Shown here in pieces: positions 1 to 8,576 of a stretch of DNA of 64,000 nt; within the stretch, counting starts at the first letter, position 1, and each line of letters opens with the position of its first letter. The DNA lies in contig NZ_JALJWR010000001.1 of the NCBI RefSeq assembly GCF_024169315.1, positions 3,522,501-3,586,500 on the forward strand, in the 5' to 3' direction. A program made the position numbers and the translations under genes. Below the pieces are notes generated by a model. That model worked only from the letters and a program-made list of their open reading frames with translations. It was not told where the DNA came from and made no database searches. The stretch comes from Pseudomonas migulae (GTDB lineage: Bacteria > Pseudomonadota > Gammaproteobacteria > Pseudomonadales > Pseudomonadaceae).

Positions 1-382
1 CGACTTTCACGATGCGCCAGTTGCGCAGGATGAACTCGTGAATCTCCGCCTTGATCCAGTGCACAGCGAACGAAACCAGGCGCACGCCCATTTCCGGGTT
101 GAAACGCTTCACAGCCTTCATCAGGCCGACGTTGCCTTCCTGGATCAGGTCAGCCTGAGCCAGGCCGTAGCCGGAATAGCTACGGGCGATATGTACGACA
201 AAACGCAGGTGGGCGAGCACCATCTGCCGAGCCGCCCCCAAATCCTGCTCATAATAGAGACTCTCGGCCAGTTCACGCTCCTGCTCCGGCGTCAGCAATG
301 GAATGCTGTTGACGGTGTGCACATAGGCCTCCAGGTTCGCACCCGGGACCAGAGCATATGCAGGTTGCAAAGAATTGGTCAT
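1..382 (-). CDS. rpoH: RNA polymerase sigma-32 factor RpoH (partial, 3' end outside window)
   Basis: Heat-shock sigma factor that directs RNA polymerase to chaperone and protease promoters. Only the first 127 codons lie in the window; reading is open to the edge. The translation starts [14 protein letters not shown] and contains the sigma-70 region 2 core: [13 protein letters not shown], then [20 protein letters not shown], then [15 protein letters not shown]. The [12 protein letters not shown] stretch is the RpoH form of region 2.4. The ATG at 382 is preceded by a GGAGGTT ribosome site at 391-397. It follows ftsX on the same strand after 119 bp, which is the known ftsYEX-rpoH order. A likely AlgU-type promoter lies upstream (see 431-458). 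Confidence 0.97.
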   Translation of the reverse strand, partial: MTNSLQPAYALVPGANLEAYVHTVNSIPLLTPEQERELAESLYYEQDLGAARQMVLAHLRFVVHIARSYSGYGLAQADLIQEGNVGLMKAVKRFNPEMGVRLVSFAVHWIKAEIHEFILRNWRIVKV

Positions 383-430
383 ACGAAAAAACCTCCGACT
401 TTCAAACTCGTGCAGTTCAGCACTGCGAAA

Positions 431-458
431 ATTGACCGGAAACCGAAGAACAAGTTCC
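431..458 (-). promoter_or_regulatory. Putative AlgU/sigma-E-type promoter of rpoH
   Basis: Read on the minus strand, GGAACTT (458-452) is followed after exactly 16 nt by TCAAT (435-431). This resembles the extracytoplasmic sigma consensus GAACTT-N16/17-TCTGA. It lies about 50 bp upstream of the rpoH start. AlgU-dependent transcription of rpoH is established in P. aeruginosa, so the site is plausible. A vegetative-like TTGACC (485-480) also lies further upstream. The transcription start has not been mapped here. Confidence 0.55.
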
Positions 459-501
459 CTAAACCCATAAAAGCTGAAAGGTCAATACGAGCAAAATGAT
501 A

Positions 502-1524
502 TTACTTTGGCGCAAGCTCCCGCAGGTGGCGTGCGACTGCAATCCATGCACCGATATACCCCAACAGCACCGCGCCAAGCAAGAGCGGCAGACCGTCGGC
601 AACCGGTACCCCGGCCAGTGCGAAATCACTGCCATACAAACCGGCCAGTCCGACCACAGCCTCGTTCAGCCAGTTCAGGCCAAACGCCAATACGCCCCAG
701 GAAAGAATCCCCGCACCGAAGCCATACAACGCGCCCATATAAAGAAAAGGCCTGCGCACATAGCTGTCAGTGCCACCGACGAGTTTAATCACTTCTATCT
801 CTGTGCGGCGGTTTTCAATATGAAGACGAATGGTATTGCCTATCACCAAAAGTAATGCAGAAACCAGAAGCACGGTTAGACCGAAGACAAAACGGTCACC
901 CAGCTTGAGGATGGCTGCCAGACGCTCGACCCAGACTAGATCAAGTTGTGCCTGTTGTACCTTCGGCAACTCGGAAAGTTTTTGTCGTAATGCTTCAAGC
1001 GCGGGCTTGTCGACTTCGTTCGGGGTCACCAGCACCACGCCTGGCAGCGGGTTTTCCGGCAATTCCTTCAGCGCATCGCCCAGGCCGGACTGCTGCTGAA
1101 ACTCTTCCAGCGCCTGATCGCGGCCGACATATTCAGCCTCGGCGACGCCGGGAATGGCTTTGATCTGCTCGCGCAACGACTCGCCTTCCGCCGGGCTGGC
1201 CTCGAGTTGCAGGTACAGGGAGATCTGCGCCGCACGCTGCCAGGAACCGCCCAGACGCTCGACGTTACTTAGCAAAAGTGACAGGCCCATGGGCAAACTC
1301 AGGGCCACCGCCATCACCATGCAGGTAAAGAAGCTGCCGATGGGCTGCTTGCCCAGGCGACGCAAACTGTCCAGCAGACTGGCGCGATGGCTTTCGACCC
1401 AGGCGCGGAACAGTGTGGCGAAGTCCGGGCCGTCGTCATCGTCGCGTTTTTTCTTCTGCGGCTGCGGATCGGCGGCTTTCGGCGCCACGCGCTCGGAGAC
1501 TTTAGGGCTGCGTGTCGCACTCAT
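502..1524 (-). CDS. ftsX: Cell division protein FtsX
   Basis: Membrane subunit of the FtsEX complex, which couples ATP hydrolysis at the divisome to activation of periplasmic peptidoglycan amidases. The 340 aa have a charged cytoplasmic N-terminus of about 60 residues with a KKKRDDDD stretch, a first membrane segment near 65-88, a periplasmic domain of about 120 residues, and three further hydrophobic segments ending near 330. This is the FtsX permease topology. The ATG at 1524 overlaps the ftsE stop by 4 bp (ATGA), so the two are translationally coupled. The family and the ftsY-ftsE-ftsX-rpoH order are both secure. Confidence 0.97.
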   Translation of the reverse strand: MSATRSPKVSERVAPKAADPQPQKKKRDDDDGPDFATLFRAWVESHRASLLDSLRRLGKQPIGSFFTCMVMAVALSLPMGLSLLLSNVERLGGSWQRAAQISLYLQLEASPAEGESLREQIKAIPGVAEAEYVGRDQALEEFQQQSGLGDALKELPENPLPGVVLVTPNEVDKPALEALRQKLSELPKVQQAQLDLVWVERLAAILKLGDRFVFGLTVLLVSALLLVIGNTIRLHIENRRTEIEVIKLVGGTDSYVRRPFLYMGALYGFGAGILSWGVLAFGLNWLNEAVVGLAGLYGSDFALAGVPVADGLPLLLGAVLLGYIGAWIAVARHLRELAPK

Positions 1525-2192
1525 ACGCCCGCCTCCCCGTCACCGATCAGTCGGCCGCGTTGCAGGGTCAGCATGCGATGACGCATGCGAGCGATCAGGG
1601 CCAGGTCGTGGCTGGCGATCAGCACGCTGGTGCCCAGGCGGTTGATGTCTTCGAACACCCCCATGATCTCGGCGGCCAGGCGTGGATCGAGGTTACCCGT
1701 CGGCTCATCCGCCAGCAGCAACGCCGGACGGTGAACGATGGCGCGGGCAATGCCGACGCGTTGTTGCTGGCCGGTGGACAGGTCGCCGGGGTACAGATCG
1801 GTTTTATCCGACAGCGCCACGCGCTCCAGGGCCGAATCCACACGTTTGGCGATCTCGGCCTTGGAAAGACCGAGGATCTGCAGGGGCAGCGCAACGTTAT
1901 TGAACACCGTGCGATCGAACAGCAACTGGTGGTTCTGGAACACCACGCCAATCTGCCGACGCAGAAAAGGAATTTGCGCATTGCTGATGGTGCCGAGGTC
2001 CTGGCCGGCCAGCAGCAACTTGCCGGTGGTCGGACGTTCCATCGCCAGCAGCAGGCGCAGCAGGGTGCTTTTACCGGCGCCGGAGTGGCCGGTCACAAAC
2101 AAGAATTCGCCCCGACGGACTCGAAAGCTCAGCTCATGCAAGCCGACGTGACCGTTCGGGTAGCGTTTACCGACCTGTTCGAAACGAATCAT
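1521..2192 (-). CDS. ftsE: Cell division ATP-binding protein FtsE
   Basis: ATPase subunit of FtsEX, acting on the cytoplasmic face of the inner membrane. The 223 aa are the usual length for this family. Residues 35-43 (GHSGAGKST) are the Walker A loop, LSTGQQQRVGIARA is the ABC signature, and LLADEPTGNLD is Walker B with the D-loop. The ATG at 2192 overlaps the ftsY stop by 4 bp and the ftsX start overlaps the ftsE stop by 4 bp, giving a tight ftsY-ftsE-ftsX operon. Nothing unusual is seen. Confidence 0.97.
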   Translation of the reverse strand: MIRFEQVGKRYPNGHVGLHELSFRVRRGEFLFVTGHSGAGKSTLLRLLLAMERPTTGKLLLAGQDLGTISNAQIPFLRRQIGVVFQNHQLLFDRTVFNNVALPLQILGLSKAEIAKRVDSALERVALSDKTDLYPGDLSTGQQQRVGIARAIVHRPALLLADEPTGNLDPRLAAEIMGVFEDINRLGTSVLIASHDLALIARMRHRMLTLQRGRLIGDGEAGV

Positions 2193-3724
2193 GAACGCTC
2201 CCGCTCGGCAAAGAGTGCCTGGACAAAGGGTTCTGCTTCAAAAGTACGCAAGTCATCGATGCCTTCACCGACGCCGATGTAGCGAATCGGCAAGCCAAAC
2301 TGCTTGGCCAGGGCGAAAATCACTCCGCCTTTGGCGGTGCCATCGAGCTTGGTCAGCGCCAGGCCCGTCAGTTCGACGGTCTGGTTGAATTGCTTGGCCT
2401 GGCTGATCGCGTTCTGACCGGTGCCGGCATCGAGCACCAGCAGCACTTCGTGCGGTGCATCGGCGTCGAGCTTGCTGATCACCCGGCGAACCTTCTTCAG
2501 CTCTTCCATCAAATTGTCTTTGGTGTGCAGACGACCGGCGGTATCGGCGATCAACACGTCAATGCCGCGGGCCTTGGCCGCTTGCACGGCATCGAAGATA
2601 ACCGAAGCCGAGTCAGCGCCGGTGTGCTGGGCGATCACCGGAATCTTGTTGCGCTCGCCCCACACCTGCAATTGCTCGACTGCCGCGGCACGGAAGGTAT
2701 CACCCGCCGCGAGCATGACTTTCTTGCCTTCGAGTTGCAGTTTTTTCGCCAGTTTGCCGATGGTGGTGGTCTTGCCGGCGCCGTTGACGCCGACGACCAG
2801 AATCACGAACGGCTTGTTCTGCGAGGAGATTTTCAGCGGCTGTTCGACCGGCTTGAGCATCGCCGCCAGTTCAGCCTGCAGGGATTTGTACAGCGCGTCG
2901 GCATCGGCCAGCTCTTTACGGGCAACCTTTTGGGTCAGGCGCTGGATGATCACGGAAGTGGCTTCGACGCCAACGTCGGCCGTCAGCAAACGGGTTTCGA
3001 TGTCTTCGAGCAGCTCGTCATCGATGATTTTCTTGCCCAGGAACAGGCTGGCCATGCCTTCGCCGATGCTGGCGCTGGTCTTGGACAGGCCTTGCTTGAG
3101 GCGGGCGAAGAAACCGGCTTTGGTTTCCTCAGTGCGCGCAGGCTCGGCGGGTGTTTCGACGGGTACGACGGGCGCGGCGGCCACGGGAGTGACGACCGGT
3201 GCAGGCTCTGGCGCTGGAACAACCGGAGCAGCTGGAGCAACCGGAGCAACCGGAGCGGCCGGAGCAACGAAGGCTGGAATCACAGGTTCTGGAACAACCG
3301 GCACAGGCTCGGCCACAACAACCGGTTCAACAGTCAGCTCAACAACCGTCGCCTGGATCGGCTCAGGCGTGAACGCAGTCGGCGCTGGAATCGGTGGCGT
3401 AATATGCGGCGCCAGTTCGTCTTCGACCAATGCCACCGGTTCTTCCGCCACCGGCAATGTCAGCCACGGTTCGGCGACGGGGGTCGGCGGCTGTTCGGCC
3501 ACGACTTCGGTTTGCGCCTCAACCACCGGTTGCAGCACCGGCTCGGCGATCGGCAGGACAACCGGCGCCGGCGCTTCATCTATTACCGGTGCAGGCTGTG
3601 GCTCAGAAATGGGTTGTGGCTGTTCGACGACGGTTTCCTGCGGCTTTTTGCGCAGCCATCCGAACAGGCTTTTCTTCTCGCCAGCCGCAGCTGGGGCTTT
3701 CTTGTCGTCGTTGGAACCAAACAT
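2189..3724 (-). CDS. ftsY: Signal recognition particle receptor FtsY
   Basis: SRP receptor GTPase that delivers ribosome-nascent chain complexes to the Sec translocon. The 511 aa split into an acidic, low-complexity A region of about 200 residues rich in Pro, Ala, Val and Glu, followed by the NG domain. GTPase motifs seen are GVNGAGKTTT (G1), DTAGR (G3) and TKLDGTAKGG (G4 area). The A region has tandem-like APVAPVAPAAP blocks around residues 150-175. The start MFGSNDDKK fits the pseudomonad form, but no good Shine-Dalgarno precedes it (GTCCTCC lies just upstream). It is the first gene of the minus-strand ftsYEX operon. Confidence 0.96.
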   Translation of the reverse strand: MFGSNDDKKAPAAAGEKKSLFGWLRKKPQETVVEQPQPISEPQPAPVIDEAPAPVVLPIAEPVLQPVVEAQTEVVAEQPPTPVAEPWLTLPVAEEPVALVEDELAPHITPPIPAPTAFTPEPIQATVVELTVEPVVVAEPVPVVPEPVIPAFVAPAAPVAPVAPAAPVVPAPEPAPVVTPVAAAPVVPVETPAEPARTEETKAGFFARLKQGLSKTSASIGEGMASLFLGKKIIDDELLEDIETRLLTADVGVEATSVIIQRLTQKVARKELADADALYKSLQAELAAMLKPVEQPLKISSQNKPFVILVVGVNGAGKTTTIGKLAKKLQLEGKKVMLAAGDTFRAAAVEQLQVWGERNKIPVIAQHTGADSASVIFDAVQAAKARGIDVLIADTAGRLHTKDNLMEELKKVRRVISKLDADAPHEVLLVLDAGTGQNAISQAKQFNQTVELTGLALTKLDGTAKGGVIFALAKQFGLPIRYIGVGEGIDDLRTFEAEPFVQALFAERERS

Positions 3725-4068
3725 GGAGGACGGCTATCTCACGGTAGCGACGCGCCAAAGGGCGCCCCGGCAAATAAATATTCGATGCAGAACAGACTGC
3801 GATTGACCCAGCTTGTTCACGCGCAACATTTTGTAGAGGTGCAAACAGCCCCTCAAAGGTCGACTAATACGAAGGACTGGAACGGCATCGTCGGCGAAAA
3901 CGCAGAGTTTAGCTGACAAACTCAAAGCTTCCGCAGGTAACCCATGCAACCTTCCGGCCGATCAAAGGCCTGATAGGCGTGGCCGCCAGTAAAACGGACC
4001 AGTATCCTAGCACCCTCTCGCCCGCTGACGCTAAGAACAAGCGGGCAGCCCCAAAGGTTTAAAAACGA
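3725..4068. other. Divergent intergenic region ftsY / M16 peptidase
   Basis: A 344-bp stretch without a convincing gene, lying between the ftsY start on the minus strand and the M16 peptidase start on the plus strand. It should hold both promoters. A 7-bp inverted repeat, GCCCGCT (4020-4026) and AGCGGGC (4040-4046), sits about 25 bp upstream of the peptidase start. No REP element occurs here. I could not assign firm -35/-10 boxes. Confidence 0.5.
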
Positions 4069-5424
4069 ATGAATGCTCTAGCCCGCCGCGCTGCAGGCCT
4101 GCTGCTCAGCACAGTTTGTCTGCCACTTTCAGCCCTCGCTGCCGACCCGCAACCCACCCACGAATTCACCCTCGACAACGGCCTGAAGGTCATCGTGCGT
4201 GAAGACCATCGCGCGCCGGTGGTGGTTTCCCAAGTCTGGTACAAGGTCGGCTCCAGCTACGAGACGCCGGGGCAGACCGGTTTGTCCCACGCCCTGGAAC
4301 ACATGATGTTCAAGGGCAGCGAGAAAGTCGGCCCCGGTGAAGCTTCGCTGATCCTGCGCGACCTCGGCGCCGAAGAGAACGCCTTCACCAGCGACGACTT
4401 CACCGCTTATTACCAAGTACTGGCCCGCGACCGCCTGGGCGTGGCCTTCGAACTTGAAGCGGACCGCATGGCCAGCCTGCGCCTGCCCGCTGACGAGTTC
4501 GCCCGCGAAATCGAAGTCATTAAAGAAGAACGCCGTCTGCGCACCGACGACAAGCCGATGTCCAAGGCCTACGAACGCTTCAAGGCCATGGCTTACCCGG
4601 CCAGCGGTTACCACACGCCGACCATCGGCTGGATGGCTGACCTCGACCGCATGAAGGTTGAAGAGCTGCGCCACTGGTACCAATCCTGGTACGTGCCGAA
4701 CAACGCCACGCTGGTGGTGGTCGGCGACGTGACCCCGGATGAAGTCAAAACCCTGGCCCAGCGCTATTTCGGTCCGATTGCCAAGCGTGATGTGCCGCCG
4801 GCGAAGATCCCGATGGAACTGGCTGAGCCCGGCGAACGCCAGATCACGCTGCACGTGCAGACGCAATTGCCGAGCCTGATGCTGGCTTTCAACGTACCCA
4901 GCCTCGCCACCGCTGAAGACAAGCGTTCGGTGCATGCCTTGCGCCTGATCTCGGCCCTGCTCGACGGCGGCTACAGCGGGCGCATCCCGACACAACTGGA
5001 GCGCGGCGAAGAGCTGGTGTCCGGCGGATCGTCGAGCTACGACGCCTATACCCGAGGCGACAGCCTGTTCACGCTTTCGGCAACGCCGAACACCCAGAAG
5101 AACAAAACCATGGCCCAGGCCGAAGCCGGCTTGTGGAAGCTGCTCGAACAGCTGAAAACCACTGCGCCATCGGCTGAAGAGCTGGAGCGCGTGCGGGCCC
5201 AGGTGATTGCCGGCCTGGTTTACGAGCGAGACTCGATCACCAGCCAGGCAACCGCCATCGGCCAACTGGAAACCGTCGGTCTGTCGTGGAAACTGATGGA
5301 CACCGAACTGGCCGAACTGGAAAGCGTCACGCCAGAAGACATCCAGAAAGCCGCCAAGCTGTATTTCACCCGCGAACGTCTCAGCGTCGCCCATGTCCTG
5401 CCACTGGAGACGACTCATGAGTGA
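4069..5424 (+). CDS. M16 family zinc metallopeptidase (catalytic member)
   Basis: Predicted exported zinc protease of the pitrilysin/processing-peptidase family. The 451 aa begin with a signal peptide (hydrophobic run near 9-24, likely cut after ALA). The inverted zinc motif HALEH has H74, E77 and H78. The third ligand is expected about 76 residues on, in VIKEERR at 150-156. Two M16 lobes follow. The stop overlaps the next gene by 8 bp, and that partner lacks the zinc motif. The pair therefore looks like an alpha/beta M16 heterodimer. The ATG at 4069 has AAAGGT 10 bp upstream. The substrate is unknown. Confidence 0.9.
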   Translation: MNALARRAAGLLLSTVCLPLSALAADPQPTHEFTLDNGLKVIVREDHRAPVVVSQVWYKVGSSYETPGQTGLSHALEHMMFKGSEKVGPGEASLILRDLGAEENAFTSDDFTAYYQVLARDRLGVAFELEADRMASLRLPADEFAREIEVIKEERRLRTDDKPMSKAYERFKAMAYPASGYHTPTIGWMADLDRMKVEELRHWYQSWYVPNNATLVVVGDVTPDEVKTLAQRYFGPIAKRDVPPAKIPMELAEPGERQITLHVQTQLPSLMLAFNVPSLATAEDKRSVHALRLISALLDGGYSGRIPTQLERGEELVSGGSSSYDAYTRGDSLFTLSATPNTQKNKTMAQAEAGLWKLLEQLKTTAPSAEELERVRAQVIAGLVYERDSITSQATAIGQLETVGLSWKLMDTELAELESVTPEDIQKAAKLYFTRERLSVAHVLPLETTHE

Positions 5425-6907
5425 GCATAAAAAACCACATCTGGCCTTGATCGGTCTGATCGCTGTCGCGCTGATCGGATCGGCGGCTTTCTATTTCCTG
5501 AAGACCGACGAGTCCAACGCGAGCGAAGCCCTCGACAAGGCCAAGTCCAGCCAGAAACTGCAATCGCTGGCCGAACTCGACGGCAAGGCACCGAGTCGCC
5601 GCACGCTGGACGTGCAGACCTGGAACACGGCCGAAGGCGCCAAGGTGCTGTTCGTCGAAGCCCGCGAGTTGCCGATGTTCGACATGCGCCTGATCTTCGC
5701 CGCGGGCAGTAGCCAGGACGGCGATGCGCCGGGTCTGGCCGTGCTGACCAACGCGATGCTCAACGAAGGCGTGGCCGGCAAAGATGTTGGCGCCATTGCC
5801 CAGGGCTTCGAAGGCCTGGGTGCCGACTTCGGCAACGGCGCGTTCAAGGACATGGCACTGGCCTCGTTGCGCAGCCTTAGCGCCGCGGACAAACGCGAGC
5901 CCGCACTGAAGCTGTTCTCCGAAGTCGTCGGCAAACCGACCTTCCCCGCCGATTCCTTTGCGCGGATCAAGAACCAGATGCTCGCCGGCTTCGAATACCA
6001 GAAACAGAACCCCGGCAAACTGGCCAGCATCGAGCTGATGAACCGCTTGTACGGCGATCACCCGTATGCGCATACCAGTGACGGCACGGCGAAAACCGTT
6101 CCGGCGATTACCCTGGCCCAATTGAAGGCGTTCCATGAGAAAGCCTACGCCGCCGGCAACGTGGTGATCGCGCTGGTGGGCGACCTTTCCCGTGCCGAGG
6201 CCGAGGCGATTGCTGCGCAAGTCTCCGGCGCGCTGCCAAAAGGCCCTGCGCTGGCGAAGCTGCCGCAACCGGTCGAGCCGAAAGCCAGCATCGGCCACAT
6301 CGAGTTCCCGTCCAAGCAGACCAACCTGATGCTCGCGCAACTGGGCATCGACCGTGACGACCCGGACTACGCCGCCCTGTCCATGGGCAACCAGATCCTT
6401 GGCGGCGGTGGCTTCGGCACCCGTTTGATGAGCGAAGTGCGCGAGAAGCGCGGTCTGACCTACGGCGTGTATTCGGGCTTCACCCCGATGCAGGCGCGCG
6501 GCCCGTTCATGATCAACCTGCAAACCCGCGCCGAGATGAGTGAAGGCACGCTGAAACTGGTGCAGGACGTACTCGCCGACTACCTTAAAACCGGGCCGAC
6601 CGAAAAAGAACTCGACGACGCCAAGCGTGAACTGGCCGGCAGCTTCCCGCTGTCCACCGCCAGCAACGCGGATATCGTCGGCCAGCTCGGCGCGATGGGT
6701 TTCTACAACCTGCCGCTGAGCTATCTGGAAGACTTCATGCAGCAGTCCCAGAGCCTGACGGTCGAGCAAGTCAGAACCGCACTGAACAAACACCTGAGCA
6801 CGGATAAAATGGTCATCGTCAGCGCTGGCCCGACCGTGCCGCAAAAGCCGTTACCGGCCCCTACTGATAAACCTGCCGAGCAGCCGCTCGGGGTTCCGGA
6901 GCATTAA
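5417..6907 (+). CDS. M16 family peptidase-like protein (non-catalytic partner)
   Basis: A 496-aa M16-fold protein with an N-terminal membrane anchor or signal (ALIGLIAVALIGSAAF at about 10-25). At the place where catalytic members carry HxxEH it reads GLAVLTNAMLNEG, so the zinc ligands are missing. The C-terminal half keeps the M16 glycine-rich stretch LGGGGFGTRLMSEVREKRGL. This is typical of the inactive subunit of heterodimeric M16 proteases. I chose the ATG at 5417 over an earlier in-frame codon at 5393 because it overlaps the upstream stop by 8 bp and gives a good signal sequence. The stop overlaps the rsmD ATG by one base. Confidence 0.88.
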   Translation: MSEHKKPHLALIGLIAVALIGSAAFYFLKTDESNASEALDKAKSSQKLQSLAELDGKAPSRRTLDVQTWNTAEGAKVLFVEARELPMFDMRLIFAAGSSQDGDAPGLAVLTNAMLNEGVAGKDVGAIAQGFEGLGADFGNGAFKDMALASLRSLSAADKREPALKLFSEVVGKPTFPADSFARIKNQMLAGFEYQKQNPGKLASIELMNRLYGDHPYAHTSDGTAKTVPAITLAQLKAFHEKAYAAGNVVIALVGDLSRAEAEAIAAQVSGALPKGPALAKLPQPVEPKASIGHIEFPSKQTNLMLAQLGIDRDDPDYAALSMGNQILGGGGFGTRLMSEVREKRGLTYGVYSGFTPMQARGPFMINLQTRAEMSEGTLKLVQDVLADYLKTGPTEKELDDAKRELAGSFPLSTASNADIVGQLGAMGFYNLPLSYLEDFMQQSQSLTVEQVRTALNKHLSTDKMVIVSAGPTVPQKPLPAPTDKPAEQPLGVPEH

Positions 6908-7518
6908 TGGCCACTCGTCCTAAAAAACCTGTTCACAACGTGCACAACGGCGTGAACCAACTGCGCATCATCGGCGGTGAATGGGGCAGCCGAAAGCTGA
7001 GCTTCCCCGATGCACCGGGCCTGCGCCCGACGCCAGACCGAGTGCGTGAAACATTGTTCAACTGGCTCGCACCATATGTCGCCGGGGCCAAGGTCTTTGA
7101 CCCGTTCGCCGGCAGCGGCGCGTTGTTCCTCGAGGCACTGTCCCGTGGCGCGGCGATGGGCCAGGCGCTGGACGCCAGCAACATCGCGGTCTCGAGCATC
7201 AAGGAACATCTGGGCACACTGCGCTGCACCACCGGCCAGATTCAGACGGCCGATGCCCTGCGCTACCTGGAAACCCAGCCAGCAGTGGCTTACGACCTGG
7301 TGTTCCTCGACCCGCCCTTCAACCAGAACCTGTTGCCGTCCGTGTGCACCCTGCTCGAAGAGCGCCAATGGCTGGCGGACGATGCCTGGGTGTACACCGA
7401 AAGTGAAACGGCACCGTCGACGCTCGGTTTGCCGGCGAACTGGCGACTGCACCGCGAGCAGAAATCCGGGCGCGTCTACTACTCGTTGTGGCAACGTATG
7501 GCAGAGATCGCCGGTTAA
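6907..7518 (+). CDS. rsmD: 16S rRNA (guanine966-N2)-methyltransferase RsmD
   Basis: Adds a methyl group to N2 of G966 in helix 31 of 16S rRNA, using S-adenosylmethionine. The 203 aa carry a SAM-binding motif I, FDPFAGSGALFLEALSRGA, and the N2-guanine methyltransferase motif LVFLDPPF. The early motif RIIGGEWGSRKLSFP is also typical of RsmD. Its ATG shares one base with the stop of the M16 partner gene, so the three genes probably form one transcript. Length and motifs match the family. Confidence 0.95.
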   Translation: MATRPKKPVHNVHNGVNQLRIIGGEWGSRKLSFPDAPGLRPTPDRVRETLFNWLAPYVAGAKVFDPFAGSGALFLEALSRGAAMGQALDASNIAVSSIKEHLGTLRCTTGQIQTADALRYLETQPAVAYDLVFLDPPFNQNLLPSVCTLLEERQWLADDAWVYTESETAPSTLGLPANWRLHREQKSGRVYYSLWQRMAEIAG

Positions 7519-7573
7519 CCGACCGGCCTGAAAAGGTGCGCACAGGTTGCGCACCGCTGCATCGAGAGCAATC

Positions 7574-8572
7574 GTGTCCTTTCCGTCAGAACGCTTCATC
7601 CCCGCCTTCGGCCTGGGCAACCCGCACTTGCAGACCTTGTGGGGACCGCTCTGGCGCAAAACCACGCACATCGAACGCGAGCGCGAACGCTTGTGGCTCG
7701 AGGATGGCGACTTTCTTGACCTGGACTGGCACGGTCCGCACAGCGCCGATACGCCGCTGGTGCTGGTTTTGCACGGCCTGACCGGTTCTTCCAATTCGCC
7801 TTACGTGGCCGGCGTGCAGAAGGCGCTGGGTGCCCAGGGCTGGGCCAGTGTTGCACTGAACTGGCGCGGCTGCTCGGGCGAACCGAATCTGTTGCCACGC
7901 AGCTACCACTCCGGCGCCAGCGAAGACCTTGCCGAAGCCATCAGACACCTGCGGGCCAAACGGCCGCTCGCGCCGCTGTACGCGGTCGGTTATTCCCTCG
8001 GCGGCAACGTTTTGCTCAAACACTTGGGCGAGACCGGCAGCGACAGTGGCGTGCTCGGCGCCGTGGCAGTGTCGGTGCCCTTTCGGCTCGATCAGTGCGC
8101 CGACCGTATCGGCCAGGGTTTCTCGAAGGTGTATCAGGCGCACTTCATGCGCGAGATGGTCGCCTACATCAAGAACAAGCAACGGCAGTTCCAGCATGAC
8201 GGACGCGAGGATGGCCTGGCGAAACTGGCTGCCCTGGGCTCGCTGGAAAACATGCGCACGTTCTGGGATTTCGATGGCCGGGTCACCGCGCCGCTGCATG
8301 GTTTCAGCGATGCACAGGATTATTATCGCCGTGCCTCGAGCCGCTATTTCCTGGGCGAGATTCGCACGCCAACGCTGATCATTCAGGCGGCAGACGACCC
8401 GTTTGTGTTTCCTCACAGCCTGCCGCAAGCCAAGGAATTGTCCGCCAGCACCCAGCTCGAGCTGCAAGCCAAGGGCGGGCATGTCGGCTTCGTCGATGGC
8501 TCGCTCCGGCAACCGGGTTACTACCTGGAACGGCGCATCCCGCAGTGGCTGACCGCCGTGGGTCGCGAGTAG
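7574..8572 (+). CDS. YheT-family alpha/beta hydrolase
   Basis: A 332-aa hydrolase of the YheT/ABHD family. The nucleophile elbow GYSLGG (in YAVGYSLGGNVLL) supplies the catalytic serine. An early HGLTGSSNSPY gives the oxyanion region, and QAADDPFVF with a late GGHVGFVDG supply the Asp and His. FIPAFGLGNPHLQTLWG at the N-terminus is the family signature. An upstream in-frame TTG at 7547 would add nine residues; I prefer the GTG at 7574, although its ribosome site (GAG at 7564-7566) is weak. The physiological substrate is not established for this family. Confidence 0.85.
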   Translation: MSFPSERFIPAFGLGNPHLQTLWGPLWRKTTHIERERERLWLEDGDFLDLDWHGPHSADTPLVLVLHGLTGSSNSPYVAGVQKALGAQGWASVALNWRGCSGEPNLLPRSYHSGASEDLAEAIRHLRAKRPLAPLYAVGYSLGGNVLLKHLGETGSDSGVLGAVAVSVPFRLDQCADRIGQGFSKVYQAHFMREMVAYIKNKQRQFQHDGREDGLAKLAALGSLENMRTFWDFDGRVTAPLHGFSDAQDYYRRASSRYFLGEIRTPTLIIQAADDPFVFPHSLPQAKELSASTQLELQAKGGHVGFVDGSLRQPGYYLERRIPQWLTAVGRE

Positions 8573-8576
8573 ATCG

